This document shows, in pieces, positions 8,616 to 16,358 of a stretch of 18,793 bases of DNA. The notes under the pieces are model-generated. The model was not told the origin of the DNA. It did not search any database and saw only the letters and a list, made by a program, of their open reading frames with translations. Each line of letters opens with the position of its first letter. Position 1 is the stretch's first letter. A program made the translations under genes and the position numbers. Where the stretch lies: the NCBI GenBank assembly GCA_031257795.1, contig JAIRNW010000009.1:1-18793 (forward strand). The letters run 5' to 3'. The DNA is from Holosporales bacterium. Lineage in GTDB: Bacteria > Pseudomonadota > Alphaproteobacteria > BNTO01.

Positions 8616-8705
8616 TACATTTCGAACCTGAAAACCAGGATTTTTCTCGACTCGGATGCCGCAATTCATCTGCGGAAAACACCTGAGAGTCAGTGGAGAT
8701 GAGTA
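8616..8705 (+). repeat. MITE-A copy 2
   Basis: TACATTTCGAACCTG to GATGAGTA, flanked by TA on both sides. The internal stems CCTGAAAACCAGG and CCTGAGAGTCAG are present. It lies at the right edge of the IS5-type transposase remnant, about 105 bp before the secreted gene at 8811. Confidence 0.8.
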
Positions 8706-8810
8706 TAAGTGAATTGTGGGCTTAACTGTTTATTAACCACCAGTTCGTTACAATCAAAATCGGTGGCAGATTAGCCAGTGTTTCGGTCCGTTTTGATAAG
8801 GAGTAATTTT

Positions 8811-9311
8811 ATGAAAGTATCCAGAATGATTTTGTTTTTCGGCGCGGTTAGCGCGCTCACCAGCTATAGCGTTAATGCGACAGCAGTTCCTCCGTCACCA
8901 GGGCAAGAGAGGATAAACAAAGATAGGCAGAATAGGCAGATCAGAAATTTTGATCGGTCATCACTAAGAAAAGGGGAAACTCACATTAAAGATGGGCTTT
9001 ATCACCAAGTAGATAAAAAAGTTCACGTAGCGACGATGCGTTACGACGATGCGTTCCATAGACTTGGAGGTTGGACGTCTAATTCTGAGGCCGTATCCGT
9101 ATTATATGACACCGTTGAGGCACTGATGAACTTATTGTACGTAGCACAAGTTCGTAATTATCAAATAGATATTGTGCTAATAATAGATCAATTGATTAGT
9201 GCGACAGACGACTACATGCGCGATCATGTACAGCCATTACTTGGGAACCAGGGCATTCAGAACATGGTACGGCCAGCCCAGAGCGGCCAAGGAGTTACGC
9301 GCGCGAGGTAG
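8811..9311 (+). CDS. Small secreted protein, no recognised family
   Basis: 166 residues. The N-terminus is a convincing Sec signal peptide: Lys and Arg, then a hydrophobic run, with probable cleavage after residue 23 (SVNA before TAVPPSP). The mature part is basic and hydrophilic early, with a helical hydrophobic stretch around residues 100-130 (EALMNLLYVAQVRNYQIDIV). It has no cysteines and no motif I recognise. I chose ATG 8811 because AAGGAG lies 7 bp upstream; an earlier in-frame GTG at 8778 would spoil the signal peptide. It appears more AT-rich than dnaA and comM on either side and is bordered by repeats on both sides, which fits an acquired or fast-evolving gene. A role at the host interface is only a guess. 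Confidence 0.75.
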   Translation: MKVSRMILFFGAVSALTSYSVNATAVPPSPGQERINKDRQNRQIRNFDRSSLRKGETHIKDGLYHQVDKKVHVATMRYDDAFHRLGGWTSNSEAVSVLYDTVEALMNLLYVAQVRNYQIDIVLIIDQLISATDDYMRDHVQPLLGNQGIQNMVRPAQSGQGVTRAR

Positions 9312-9345
9312 GTTTCAACAGCCAAAATCCACGAAGTCCAAGCTT

Positions 9346-9431
9346 GGACGCAACTTCGGATTCCCGGCAAAGTCGCAGACTTTGTTGGGGCTCCGTTCGA
9401 CGAACTCGCAATTTTTTGATGACTGGTTATA
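9346..9431 (-). repeat. Palindromic element, D-type copy 2
   Basis: On the minus strand: TAACCAGTCATCAAAAAATT, then GCGAGTTCGTCG, then a perfect CAAAGTC-TGC-GACTTTG hairpin. It matches 541-643 and, in the GAGTTCGTCG block, the palindromes at 11091 and 11232. It lies about 35 bp beyond the stop of the secreted gene and 100 bp before comM. Confidence 0.65.
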
Positions 9432-9531
9432 TATTCACGGTTTTTGCGACTTGGTCACGTCCCCGATTGTGGCCGATCGCGGATGAGGTGTAGAATTATC
9501 GAGGGTTGCCGTTGCAAAGTGATATGAAAAC

Positions 9532-11091
9532 ATGCTCAGTAAGCTTGCAACCGTCGCATTCAAAGGTGTGGACACCCAAGAAGTTTCCGTTGAAGTGCAA
9601 ATCTCGCCGGGCCTTCCGTCTTTCACAATTGTCGGCCTTCCAGATAAGGCTGTTGCCGAGTCAAAAGAGCGCATTCGTGCCAGCTTTTCCCACCTCGCCC
9701 TGGCGCTCCCCCAAAGGCGCATCACCGTAAATCTCGCCCCGGCCGACGTTTTAAAAGAAGGCGCGCACTACGACCTCCCCATCGCGCTCGGCATCATGGG
9801 GGCCCTCAACATTTTCGACAACGAGCAACTCCAGGAATACATAATCCTCGGGGGGCTTGGGCTGGACGGCCTCATCGCGCCGGTGATTGGCGTGCTCCCC
9901 GCGGCGATTTACGCGCAGGCGACGTCGCGTTCTCTTGTTTGCCCAGCACTCAACAGGAACGAGGCCATTTGGGCCGGGCAAAGCTTGCAAATTCTGGCGG
10001 CTCCGGATCTGATCGCCCTGTTAAATCACTTCAAGGGAGAGCAGCTTTTGTCGCAGCCGGAAGTTCCGGCTTTCGTCACAACAGACTTTACACCAACCGA
10101 TTACGGAGATATGAGCGATATCAAGGGCCAGCAAACCCTGAAAAGAGCCATGGAGATAGCCGCGGTTGGCCGCCACAATGTCCTTATGGTCGGGCCGCCC
10201 GGAGCGGGGAAATCCATGATTTCGCAGCGTCTGATGGGGATTTTGCCGCCTCTTTCTCCGCTGGAGTCGATCGAGATCACTATGATATACAGCATTGCCG
10301 GGATGCTTCCTGAAAAGGGGCTGGTTGTTGAGCGGCCATTTCGTTCCCAGCACCACTCAGCCTCTCTAATTTCGATTGTTGGCGGCGGAATTCGGGCCAA
10401 GCCTGGGGAAATCTCGCTCGCACACAATGGCGTCCTTTTTTTGGACGAGCTGCCAGAGTTTTCCAGGGCGACGCTTGAAGCACTAAGACAGCCGTTGGAG
10501 TCGGGAAATATCACCGTAACGCGGGCCAATCAGCACGTCACGTATCCGGCAAAAATCCAGCTTGTCGCGGCTATGAACCCGTGCAGATGCGGATTTTACG
10601 GGACGGCGCAGCGCGAGTGTTCCAGGGCTCCTAAGTGTGCTTTTGAATATCAGTCTAAGCTTTCTGGGCCTTTGCTGGATAGGTTCGACTTGATTTTGTA
10701 CGTCCCGCAGCTTCCTCTTGACGACTTGATGGCGTCTGAGTCTAAGGCTCCTGCGGAAAAATCAGAGACGATACAAAAGAGGGTCTGCGAGGCAGTGGCG
10801 TTTGGACAGGTGTGCGAGGCGAAGATCAAGGAGAAGACGGGCGCGACGATTGGAGGCGGCAAAACGGACGCCGCGCCTTCCAGAAGCGTCACAAAGATCG
10901 AGAATCTCGACGAAAAATCGCAGCGTTTCTTTCGGCAAATTGCGGAGAAACGGCAGCTTTCCGCGCGGGGGTGTTATAGGGTCATGAAGGTTTCGAGGAC
11001 CATTGCTGATTTGGCGAAGAGCGAGGATGTTTTACAAGAACACATATACGAAGCTATAAATTACAGATATGTTCTAGACGCGCGCAGCTGA
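9532..11091 (+). CDS. comM: ComM/YifB Mg-chelatase-like AAA+ ATPase
   Basis: Hexameric AAA+ helicase of the ComM/YifB family, which in naturally transformable bacteria promotes branch migration of incoming single-stranded DNA during integration. The 519-residue product has the N-terminal Lon/S5-like domain (GLPSFTIVGLPDKAVAESKE at 27-46), Walker A GPPGAGKS (221-228), HHSAS (274-278), Walker B VLFLDE (301-306), the NPCRCGFYG motif (349-357) and LLDRFDL (381-387), then the C-terminal Mg-chelatase-like domain. Length and order are complete. The ribosome site before ATG 9532 is weak. The gene is not evidence of competence, since it is widespread in non-competent bacteria. Its stop TGA overlaps by one base the arm of a palindromic element. 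Confidence 0.95.
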   Translation: MLSKLATVAFKGVDTQEVSVEVQISPGLPSFTIVGLPDKAVAESKERIRASFSHLALALPQRRITVNLAPADVLKEGAHYDLPIALGIMGALNIFDNEQLQEYIILGGLGLDGLIAPVIGVLPAAIYAQATSRSLVCPALNRNEAIWAGQSLQILAAPDLIALLNHFKGEQLLSQPEVPAFVTTDFTPTDYGDMSDIKGQQTLKRAMEIAAVGRHNVLMVGPPGAGKSMISQRLMGILPPLSPLESIEITMIYSIAGMLPEKGLVVERPFRSQHHSASLISIVGGGIRAKPGEISLAHNGVLFLDELPEFSRATLEALRQPLESGNITVTRANQHVTYPAKIQLVAAMNPCRCGFYGTAQRECSRAPKCAFEYQSKLSGPLLDRFDLILYVPQLPLDDLMASESKAPAEKSETIQKRVCEAVAFGQVCEAKIKEKTGATIGGGKTDAAPSRSVTKIENLDEKSQRFFRQIAEKRQLSARGCYRVMKVSRTIADLAKSEDVLQEHIYEAINYRYVLDARS

Positions 11092-11213
11092 TACCCGGCC
11101 ACAAAAAGTCTGTGAGTTCGTCGCCGCGGTACTCGAATGCTCACGTACGTTTAAGTACGCTACGCTTCTGCGCTTCGAGGCTTTTGCTCACAAATCTTTT
11201 TGTGGCCGGGTAT
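11091..11213 (+). repeat. Palindromic element with CCCGGCCAC arms, abutting comM
   Basis: Perfect 18-bp inverted arms, ATACCCGGCCACAAAAAG (11091-11108) and its complement (11196-11213), extend imperfectly to about 26 bp (GTGAG/CTCAC). The core between them has CTCGAATGCTCACGTAC and AAGTACGC, like the other P elements, but these arms are unrelated to those at 365 or 11771. The first arm base is the last base of the comM stop. A transcript would fold into a strong hairpin, so it may act as a 3' end or terminator. Confidence 0.8.
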
Positions 11214-11231
11214 TTTCCACAGCCGTAGGAA

Positions 11232-11340
11232 GTTTGCTAGTTCGTCGCCGCGATGCTCGAATGCTCACGTACGTTTAAGTACGCTGCGCTTCTAGGCTCC
11301 TGGAAAATCCTCAATTTAAATCTTATATAAACGGGGTCTT
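11232..11340 (+). repeat. Second, tandem palindrome copy (left arm lost) upstream of groES
   Basis: The core (GTTCGTCGCCGCGATGCTCG, then CTCACGTACG and AAGTACGCTGCGCTTCT) is followed by a right arm CCTGGAAAATCCTCAATTTA through ATAAACGGGGTCTT. That arm is nearly identical, as the reverse complement, to the one at 18675-18715. No matching left arm is visible, so the copy is truncated where it meets the element at 11091-11213. Its right end lies about 45 bp before the groESL -35. Confidence 0.7.
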
Positions 11341-11386
11341 AATTAAGGTCCAAATCTCACATTTTTTCAAAAAGGCGAAAAAGATA

Positions 11387-11416
11387 TTGACAGTGCATGC
11401 GCTTTTGGTGCAGATT
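11387..11416 (+). promoter_or_regulatory. groESL promoter (sigma-70 type -35)
   Basis: A perfect -35 TTGACA (11387-11392) precedes a weak -10 (GCAGAT or CAGATT, 17-18 bp spacing), which overlaps the start of the CIRCE element. The overlap would let HrcA block RNA polymerase directly. No good RpoH-type promoter is visible. Confidence 0.55.
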
Positions 11417-11441
11417 AGCACTCAGGAGGAGAGAGTGCTGA
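11415..11441 (+). promoter_or_regulatory. CIRCE operator (HrcA binding site)
   Basis: TTAGCACTC, a 9-bp spacer and GAGTGCTGA match the CIRCE consensus (TTAGCACTC-N9-GAGTGCTAA) with one mismatch. It lies between the promoter and groES, the canonical location. HrcA repression of groESL and release on heat or protein-folding stress follow from established knowledge of this operator. hrcA is not in the window. Confidence 0.93.
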
Positions 11442-11487
11442 TAAAAACTTCTCTCCCAGATTGTTTCTTAAGTTTTTAGGAGGTTTT

Positions 11488-11772
11488 ATGTCATTTAGAC
11501 CATTACATGATAGGGTTCTCGTAAAAAGGATCGAGTCCAGCGAGAAGACCCCTGGCGGGATCATTATTCCAGATACCGCAAAAGAAAAGCCAGTTGAGGG
11601 CGAAGTTGTCGCCGTTGGCCCCGGAGTTCCGGATGAAAACGGAAAGCTGCGTGCGCTCGACGTAAAAGTTGGAGACAGAGTGTTGTTCGGGAAGTGGTCT
11701 GGAACAGAGGTCAAGCTAGATAATGGGGATTTTCTGGTTATGAAGGAGTCGGATATTTTTGGAATCTTTTAG
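11488..11772 (+). CDS. groES: Co-chaperonin GroES
   Basis: Heptameric lid of the GroEL chaperonin. The 94-residue product has the PLHDRVLVKR start, the mobile-loop region EKTPGGIIIPDTAKEKP (19-35) and the conserved C-terminal KESDI. AGGAGG lies 4 bp before ATG 11488; an in-frame ATG at 11461 would add nine residues unlike the family. The TAG stop forms part of the left arm of the palindromic element in the groES-groEL gap (other copies begin TAGAACC), so the last residue or two may have been set by that insertion. Length is otherwise normal. Controlled by the CIRCE element upstream. Confidence 0.97.
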   Translation: MSFRPLHDRVLVKRIESSEKTPGGIIIPDTAKEKPVEGEVVAVGPGVPDENGKLRALDVKVGDRVLFGKWSGTEVKLDNGDFLVMKESDIFGIF

Positions 11773-11915
11773 AAACTATTGACATGATGATTTAAAACGG
11801 TCTTTTGGGAGTCAAATCCGGTGCTCGAAGCTTATGTACGGTTTAGTACACTCCGCTTCTGCGCTCCGTTTTCCCTGAAAAATCCCTCAGTTTAAATCTC
11901 ATGTGAACAGGTTCT
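11771..11915 (+). repeat. Palindromic element inside the groES-groEL spacer
   Basis: The left arm AGAAACTATTGACATGATG, continuing ATTTAAA, pairs with the right arm TTTAAATCTCATGTGAACAG, ending GTTCT. The core TCCGGTGCTCGAAGC and AGTACACTCCGCTTCTGCGC is the P-family core with a small internal deletion. The unit is about 145 bp and fills most of the 189-bp spacer. It starts on the groES stop codon and ends about 35 bp before the groEL ribosome site. It may uncouple or tune groEL relative to groES. Confidence 0.8.
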
Positions 11916-11961
11916 AGAGCAAAGTCGTAAGTTGTTGTTAATGAGTTAAGAGGAGGTTGTT

Positions 11962-13605
11962 ATGTCAGCAAAAGAAATACGTTTTTCTAATGATGCCCGT
12001 GAAAAAGTGCTAAATGGTGTAAATATTTTATCAGATGCCGTGAAGGTCACTTTGGGCCCTAAAGGACGAAATGTCCTGTTTGAGCGCTCGTACGGTGCGC
12101 CCAAGATCACCAAGGATGGCGTTTCCGTGGCCAAGGAAATAGAGTTGGCAGATAAGTTCGAGAATATTGGGGCGCAGATGCTCCGGGAAGTTGCCGTGAA
12201 AACGTCTGATATCGCAGGCGACGGGACAACCACGGCAACCGTGTTGGCTCAGGCGATCGTTCGCGAAGGCCTCAAGGCGGTGGCAGCAGGGTTTAACCCG
12301 CTGGATTTGAAGCGCGGGATCGATACGGCGGTTGAGAAGGTGGTCAGCTTCATAAAAGGGAAGTCCCGCGCCGTTGTTACGAACGACGAGATTCGGCAGG
12401 TCGGGACCATTTCGGCCAACGGGGAGACGGAGATCGGGGAGATTTTGGCGCGCGCCGTTGAGAAGATCGGGAAAGAGGGGGTTATCACTATAGAGGAGGC
12501 CAAGTCTTTCCAGACAGAGTTGGATGTTGTGGAAGGAATGCAGTTTGATCGCGGGTACGTTTCCCCGTATTTCGTAACAAATACCGAGAAAATGATTTGC
12601 GAATTCGAGAACCCGTGCATCCTGATCTACGACAAGAAGGTTTCTTCGATTCAGTCTTTCTTGCCTGTGTTAGAGGCTGCCGTGCAGTCTGGGCGCCCAC
12701 TGCTCATCGTTGCAGAAGACGTTGAAGGGGAGGCGCTTGCCACGTTGGTTGTGAACAAATTGCGAGCCGGCCTCAGGGTTTGCGCGGTTAAGGCGCCTGG
12801 CTTTGGGGATAGGCGGAAGGCGATGCTCGGGGACATTGCGGTGTTGACCGGCGGGCAGTTGATCTCGGATGATTTGGGGATCAAGCTGGAGAATGTCGGG
12901 CTTGACATGCTTGGAACGGCGAAGAGGGTTGTCATTTCTAAGGATGACACAACTATAGTTGAGGGCTACGGAAGCAAAGAGGACATCACGGCGAGGTGCA
13001 ATCAGATTCGTGCGCAGATCGAGGAGTCGACTTCCGACTACGATAAGGAGAAGCTGCAGGAGCGGTTGGCGAAGCTTAGCGGCGGGGTTGCGGTTATTCG
13101 CGTTGGAGGAGCCACTGAAACCGAGGTGAAGGAGCGCAAGGATCGCGTTGATGATGCGATGCACGCGACGCGCGCGGCGATCGAGAGCGGAATTGTTCCG
13201 GGGGGCGGCGTGACGTTGCTGAGGAGCAGCGCGATATTCAAGGAAATATGCGGTAAGGAGTGTCAAAATGAGGACCAGAAGGTCGGAGTTAGGATTGTTG
13301 AGAGGGCGTTAGCGGCGCCGTGTAGGCAGATCGTTGAAAATGCTGGGAAAGATGGGGCGGTTATCGCGGGAAAGATTATTGAGAATAATGATTTTAGTTT
13401 TGGGTACGATGCGCAAAATGATGTTTTCTGCGATCTTATGAAAAACGGAATCATAGACCCAACTAAAGTTGTTTTGACGGCTCTTGTTGACGCCGCGTCT
13501 GTTGCTGGTTTGCTGATCACCACGGAAGCCGCGATCGTCGAGAAGCCAGAGCCTAAACAGCAAGCTGGGCATCCAGGGGGGATGGGGCCTGGTATGGATT
13601 ATTAA
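11962..13605 (+). CDS. groEL: Chaperonin GroEL
   Basis: Tetradecameric ATP-dependent protein-folding chamber. The 547-residue product aligns by eye with E. coli numbering in the equatorial domain: KDGVSVAKEI with Asp52, GDGTTTATVL with Asp87, and a later DDAMHATRAAIESGIVPGGG block with the family signature. It has the usual Gly/Met-rich C-terminal tail ending GGMGPGMDY. AGGAGG lies 5 bp before the ATG. It is cotranscribed with groES unless the intervening palindrome terminates transcription. Internal residues look fully conserved, so I regard it as functional. Confidence 0.98.
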   Translation: MSAKEIRFSNDAREKVLNGVNILSDAVKVTLGPKGRNVLFERSYGAPKITKDGVSVAKEIELADKFENIGAQMLREVAVKTSDIAGDGTTTATVLAQAIVREGLKAVAAGFNPLDLKRGIDTAVEKVVSFIKGKSRAVVTNDEIRQVGTISANGETEIGEILARAVEKIGKEGVITIEEAKSFQTELDVVEGMQFDRGYVSPYFVTNTEKMICEFENPCILIYDKKVSSIQSFLPVLEAAVQSGRPLLIVAEDVEGEALATLVVNKLRAGLRVCAVKAPGFGDRRKAMLGDIAVLTGGQLISDDLGIKLENVGLDMLGTAKRVVISKDDTTIVEGYGSKEDITARCNQIRAQIEESTSDYDKEKLQERLAKLSGGVAVIRVGGATETEVKERKDRVDDAMHATRAAIESGIVPGGGVTLLRSSAIFKEICGKECQNEDQKVGVRIVERALAAPCRQIVENAGKDGAVIAGKIIENNDFSFGYDAQNDVFCDLMKNGIIDPTKVVLTALVDAASVAGLLITTEAAIVEKPEPKQQAGHPGGMGPGMDY

Positions 13606-13626
13606 AAGTGCCAACAAATGCTTCCG

Positions 13627-13652
13627 GCAACTGGGTGTAGTAGTCCAGTTGC
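13627..13652 (+). other. Hairpin downstream of groEL
   Basis: Perfect 8-bp arms GCAACTGG and CCAGTTGC around a 10-base loop, 22 bp after the groEL stop. No T-run follows, so it is not a typical intrinsic terminator; it may help end or protect the groESL transcript. The larger palindrome at 13655 starts directly after it. Confidence 0.45.
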
Positions 13653-13654
13653 AG

Positions 13655-13803
13655 AATGGCCCTCTTTCGAAACCTTCAAAATCAGTTTTTGGGTACGTCG
13701 ATCCGGTGCTCGAGTGCTCACGTACATCTAAGTACGCTCCGCTTCTGTGCTCCGTGTCTCCTTCCCAAAATTCTGATTTTGAAGGTTTCGAAAGAGGTCC
13801 ATT
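13655..13803. repeat. Palindromic element between convergent groEL and the 13815 gene
   Basis: Arms AATGGCCCTCTTTCGAAACC, continuing TTCAAAATCAG (13655-13685), pair with their near-perfect complement (13773-13803), about 30 bp each. The core is nearly identical to that of 333-525, but the outer AGAACCC arms are absent. It fills almost the entire gap between two convergent genes, so either transcript would end in the same long hairpin. A bidirectional terminator role is inference. Confidence 0.8.
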
Positions 13804-13814
13804 GTTCGTGCGTC

Positions 13815-14717
13815 TTACGATTTAGCAGCAATCACTGCGTGGAACGGCAATCCTGAACCGGGATTAACATGTGGCGTCTCTTCGGTTGGGAATGCCACCG
13901 TTCCCTTGGTTACAACAGCTGTGGGGGTTTCAGGCTGTCCGGCCCTCACCGCCTCGCGCATCATAGCCGCAACATCAGGTGCGCCTGTCGCGGGAGCCGC
14001 TGGGTTGTTGGTCTGGGCAGGTGTAGTTGTAGGCGCTACCGCAGGCTGCGCAGGAACGCCGGAAGTGACCACAGTTGCTGGAGCCGCCACAGGTTGTTGA
14101 GCGCCGTCCGTGGTCGCAACTGTAGGTTGTACAGCTGGCACACTAGCCTGTGTCGTCGCCGCAGCTACGTCAACCGCGGGTTGTGCGGCAAGAGCACCGG
14201 CAACCGTTGCAACAATTTCAGGTTGTTGAACACCGGGAATGGCCGCAATTGCGGGCACAGCCGCAGGTTGCGCAGCGAGTGCACTAGCCTCTGTTGCATT
14301 AGGTTGCATAGTAGCTACGCTAGGCGCAACAACATCAGGTTGAGCTGGCACGTTTACCATCGCTGCACCAACTTCAGGTTGTGCAGGAATACCAACAGCT
14401 GCTACGACAGGATCTGGCGCAAGTGATCCGGATTGCGCAACAGCAGGCGAGCCAACACCAACTTCAGTCTGTGACGCATTCACACCAGTTCCATCAACAG
14501 CTGGCGCCGCGGTTTGAACCGCTCCAGGTTGTGCTACAGTTTGAGCCGCTTCAGGTGCGTCACCGTACACTATTGGCTCTCTTACATGACTTGCTGCTAT
14601 CACCCTACCAGCATTCGATTCACGTAATGGAATGGATGGAAGTCCAGCCGCTGAGCCACGGCAAGCAAAAAAGACGATAGCGGATACCACGCCCAGAAAT
14701 GTATTCAAAACGTTCAT
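13815..14717 (-). CDS. Secreted Ala/Pro/Val/Gln-rich low-complexity protein
   Basis: 300 residues. A signal peptide spans about residues 1-24 (hydrophobic VVSAIVFFACRGSAAG). The Cys in FFACRG could suggest a lipoprotein, but the lipobox is poor. Residues about 50-245 are low complexity, with AQP or QQP followed by a small residue repeated irregularly every 10-20 residues (PAQPEV, PAQPDV, AAQPAA, AAQPAV). There are almost no aromatic or charged residues until the C-terminus (about 250-300), which is more ordinary. I chose ATG 14717 because GAGG lies 6 bp upstream; in-frame ATG and TTG codons lie 2 and 4 codons earlier. The promoter is clear. It could be a surface stalk, a periplasmic spacer or a host-exposed protein; no family is recognised. 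Confidence 0.7.
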   Translation of the reverse strand: MNVLNTFLGVVSAIVFFACRGSAAGLPSIPLRESNAGRVIAASHVREPIVYGDAPEAAQTVAQPGAVQTAAPAVDGTGVNASQTEVGVGSPAVAQSGSLAPDPVVAAVGIPAQPEVGAAMVNVPAQPDVVAPSVATMQPNATEASALAAQPAAVPAIAAIPGVQQPEIVATVAGALAAQPAVDVAAATTQASVPAVQPTVATTDGAQQPVAAPATVVTSGVPAQPAVAPTTTPAQTNNPAAPATGAPDVAAMMREAVRAGQPETPTAVVTKGTVAFPTEETPHVNPGSGLPFHAVIAAKS

Positions 14718-14749
14718 TTTCATCCTCAAAAAATACTAGAGCATACGCT

Positions 14750-14778
14750 ATTATACTTATATATTTAAAAGCACGCAA
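14750..14778 (-). promoter_or_regulatory. Sigma-70 promoter of the Ala/Pro-rich secreted gene
   Basis: On the minus strand: TTGCGT (-35), a 17-bp spacer and a perfect TATAAT (-10), 32 bp before the ATG at 14717. It lies in the short gap after rsmB, so the secreted gene has its own transcription start. Confidence 0.6.
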
Positions 14779-14815
14779 CTATTTTTTGATTATTCTTTTG
14801 GCCAAGTATTAAGAA

Positions 14816-16279
14816 TTAGAGCTTTCGCAGCATTGCCATGAAAAAGCCGCTAGTTTCAAGAGCGCTTGGGAATATTCTGACGTACTTTCCACTCATTAGA
14901 GGCGACAGAAATTTCTGCCAAGAATAAGAACTTCCGCGAAAATCAGGGTTTCCGCGTAATTCAGAAGGGTTTTTGCGCGGCTCCGAATAAAGTTGAGGTA
15001 TATCAATAAGCTCAAAAGCGCCATTGACAAAGTAGTTATTACGCAAAAATAGTTCTATAACGTCTGCATTCTCGCTCTTCAACAACGAACACGTGATGTA
15101 AACAAGCACACCACCCTCCACAACGAATTTGGCTGCTTTTTGCAGAATTTCGAGCTGAGTACGCTGGTCTTGGTGGATCTGTGCCTTGTCTAGCTGTATG
15201 GTGAGCCACGGATTGCGGATCAATGTTCCTGTTCCGGAGCACGGTGCGTCAACCAAAACCAGGCCAAAGGTTTCATTTGGTTGGAGCGAGTCGACGTGCC
15301 GAAAACTAACATTTTCGCGTATATAATGCTCTAGGCCGCAGCAATTAGACTTACTGTCAAGACGGACCGGCTTTCTACTATGGTCCTGCCATTTGTCGCA
15401 AAACCTCTCTTCCACCAACGGCTTATCCACAGGCTCGTCAGCCGTTTGAGGACCACTTTGGGTTGCGGCAATTCGGTAAAATCTGCGCTGCGCGTTCGCC
15501 AGGCGAGCTTCATTTATATCGGCCAATACCAGCTCCTCTATTCTTATCATCGGGAGATTGTCGAGCAAAGCCAAGCTTTTTCCGCCAGCTCCAGCACAAT
15601 AATCGAGGATCCTAAGGCCTTCAGCGCGAGAGGTGTCTGCAATCGAGGCCGCCGCAATTTTAGTAACAATTTGCGAGCCCCAGTCTTGCAGCTCGAATGC
15701 CCCTTGCTTATAAAGCGGAAGTCTAACAATTCCAGCCATTCTTTTGGTGAGACGCAAACCGTTTGTGAACGGCAAGTCCTTAACGATCATTCCTTTCGCG
15801 CACAAATGACGCATAACGAAACTTTTCGAAAAACCCGCGAACGAGTTCACGCGTATATCAATGTGTGTTTGCCTCCCTAAAACTTCATGCGGGATTTCTT
15901 CGGGCGAGCTGAAACTTCGCAAAAATTCCACCCACAAATCATTTGGCATATTCACGCGCCACTGCAATGAGCCAGCTGTCGGACGGGATGAGGAGTCTGA
16001 GGGGGCAACCACACAAACTTTCTGTAGCTGTGCATAGTTGGTGAAAAATTGTTTTACAATCAACTCTGGCTCTCGGGGACCAATTGTAAAAACGATTTGC
16101 CAATACTCTCTCAGCATTCTGAAGAAGTGGTCGGAGAGGACGCGCCGCTTTTTGCTCCCTAAATTTTTTTCTGCACAATACTCAAAAAAAACTTTGTCCG
16201 CAGGCATATTGGCTATGACACGCTCAAGCATAGTGACCAGGCTTTCGCTCAGCCACAAAGAGTTTGCTGCTTCTCCCAT
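14816..16279 (-). CDS. rsmB: RsmB-type 16S rRNA (cytosine-C5) methyltransferase (RsmB/NOP2/Sun family)
   Basis: SAM-dependent RNA m5C methyltransferase, probably of 16S rRNA. The 487-residue product has the SAM-binding motif I LDYCAGAGGKS (225-235), acidic motif II LVLADINEARL (250-260), motif IV DAPCSGTGT (344-352) with Cys347, and motif VI YITCS (394-398) with the catalytic Cys397 typical of this family. Residues about 272-320 are a poorly conserved, Cys-containing insertion between motifs II and IV. The N-terminal 140 residues could correspond to a degenerate NusB-like domain of RsmB, but I cannot confirm this, so other family members are possible. ATG 16279 is used; the ribosome site is weak. 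It is followed by the secreted gene on the same strand, which has its own promoter. Confidence 0.85.
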   Translation of the reverse strand: MGEAANSLWLSESLVTMLERVIANMPADKVFFEYCAEKNLGSKKRRVLSDHFFRMLREYWQIVFTIGPREPELIVKQFFTNYAQLQKVCVVAPSDSSSRPTAGSLQWRVNMPNDLWVEFLRSFSSPEEIPHEVLGRQTHIDIRVNSFAGFSKSFVMRHLCAKGMIVKDLPFTNGLRLTKRMAGIVRLPLYKQGAFELQDWGSQIVTKIAAASIADTSRAEGLRILDYCAGAGGKSLALLDNLPMIRIEELVLADINEARLANAQRRFYRIAATQSGPQTADEPVDKPLVEERFCDKWQDHSRKPVRLDSKSNCCGLEHYIRENVSFRHVDSLQPNETFGLVLVDAPCSGTGTLIRNPWLTIQLDKAQIHQDQRTQLEILQKAAKFVVEGGVLVYITCSLLKSENADVIELFLRNNYFVNGAFELIDIPQLYSEPRKNPSELRGNPDFRGSSYSWQKFLSPLMSGKYVRIFPSALETSGFFMAMLRKL

Positions 16280-16358
16280 AAAAATCCATTCTCGTCGAAA
16301 AGCTTTATGGCCTCACTATAAGCTTTTTTAGGAATTCTCCACAATATACCATGTCCCA

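Noticed and set aside
8613..8625. TGTGATTGG/CCAATCACA next to MITE-A copies 1 and 2 as longer terminal repeats
   Set aside because: Copy 3 lacks it, and its ends are fixed by the host reading frame. In copy 2 the block fits the decayed IS5-type transposase (AVIG), so I kept the shorter element.
15423..15431. Perfect DnaA box TTATCCACA
   Set aside because: It is single, inside the rsmB coding region and far from dnaA; one copy is expected by chance in a genome.
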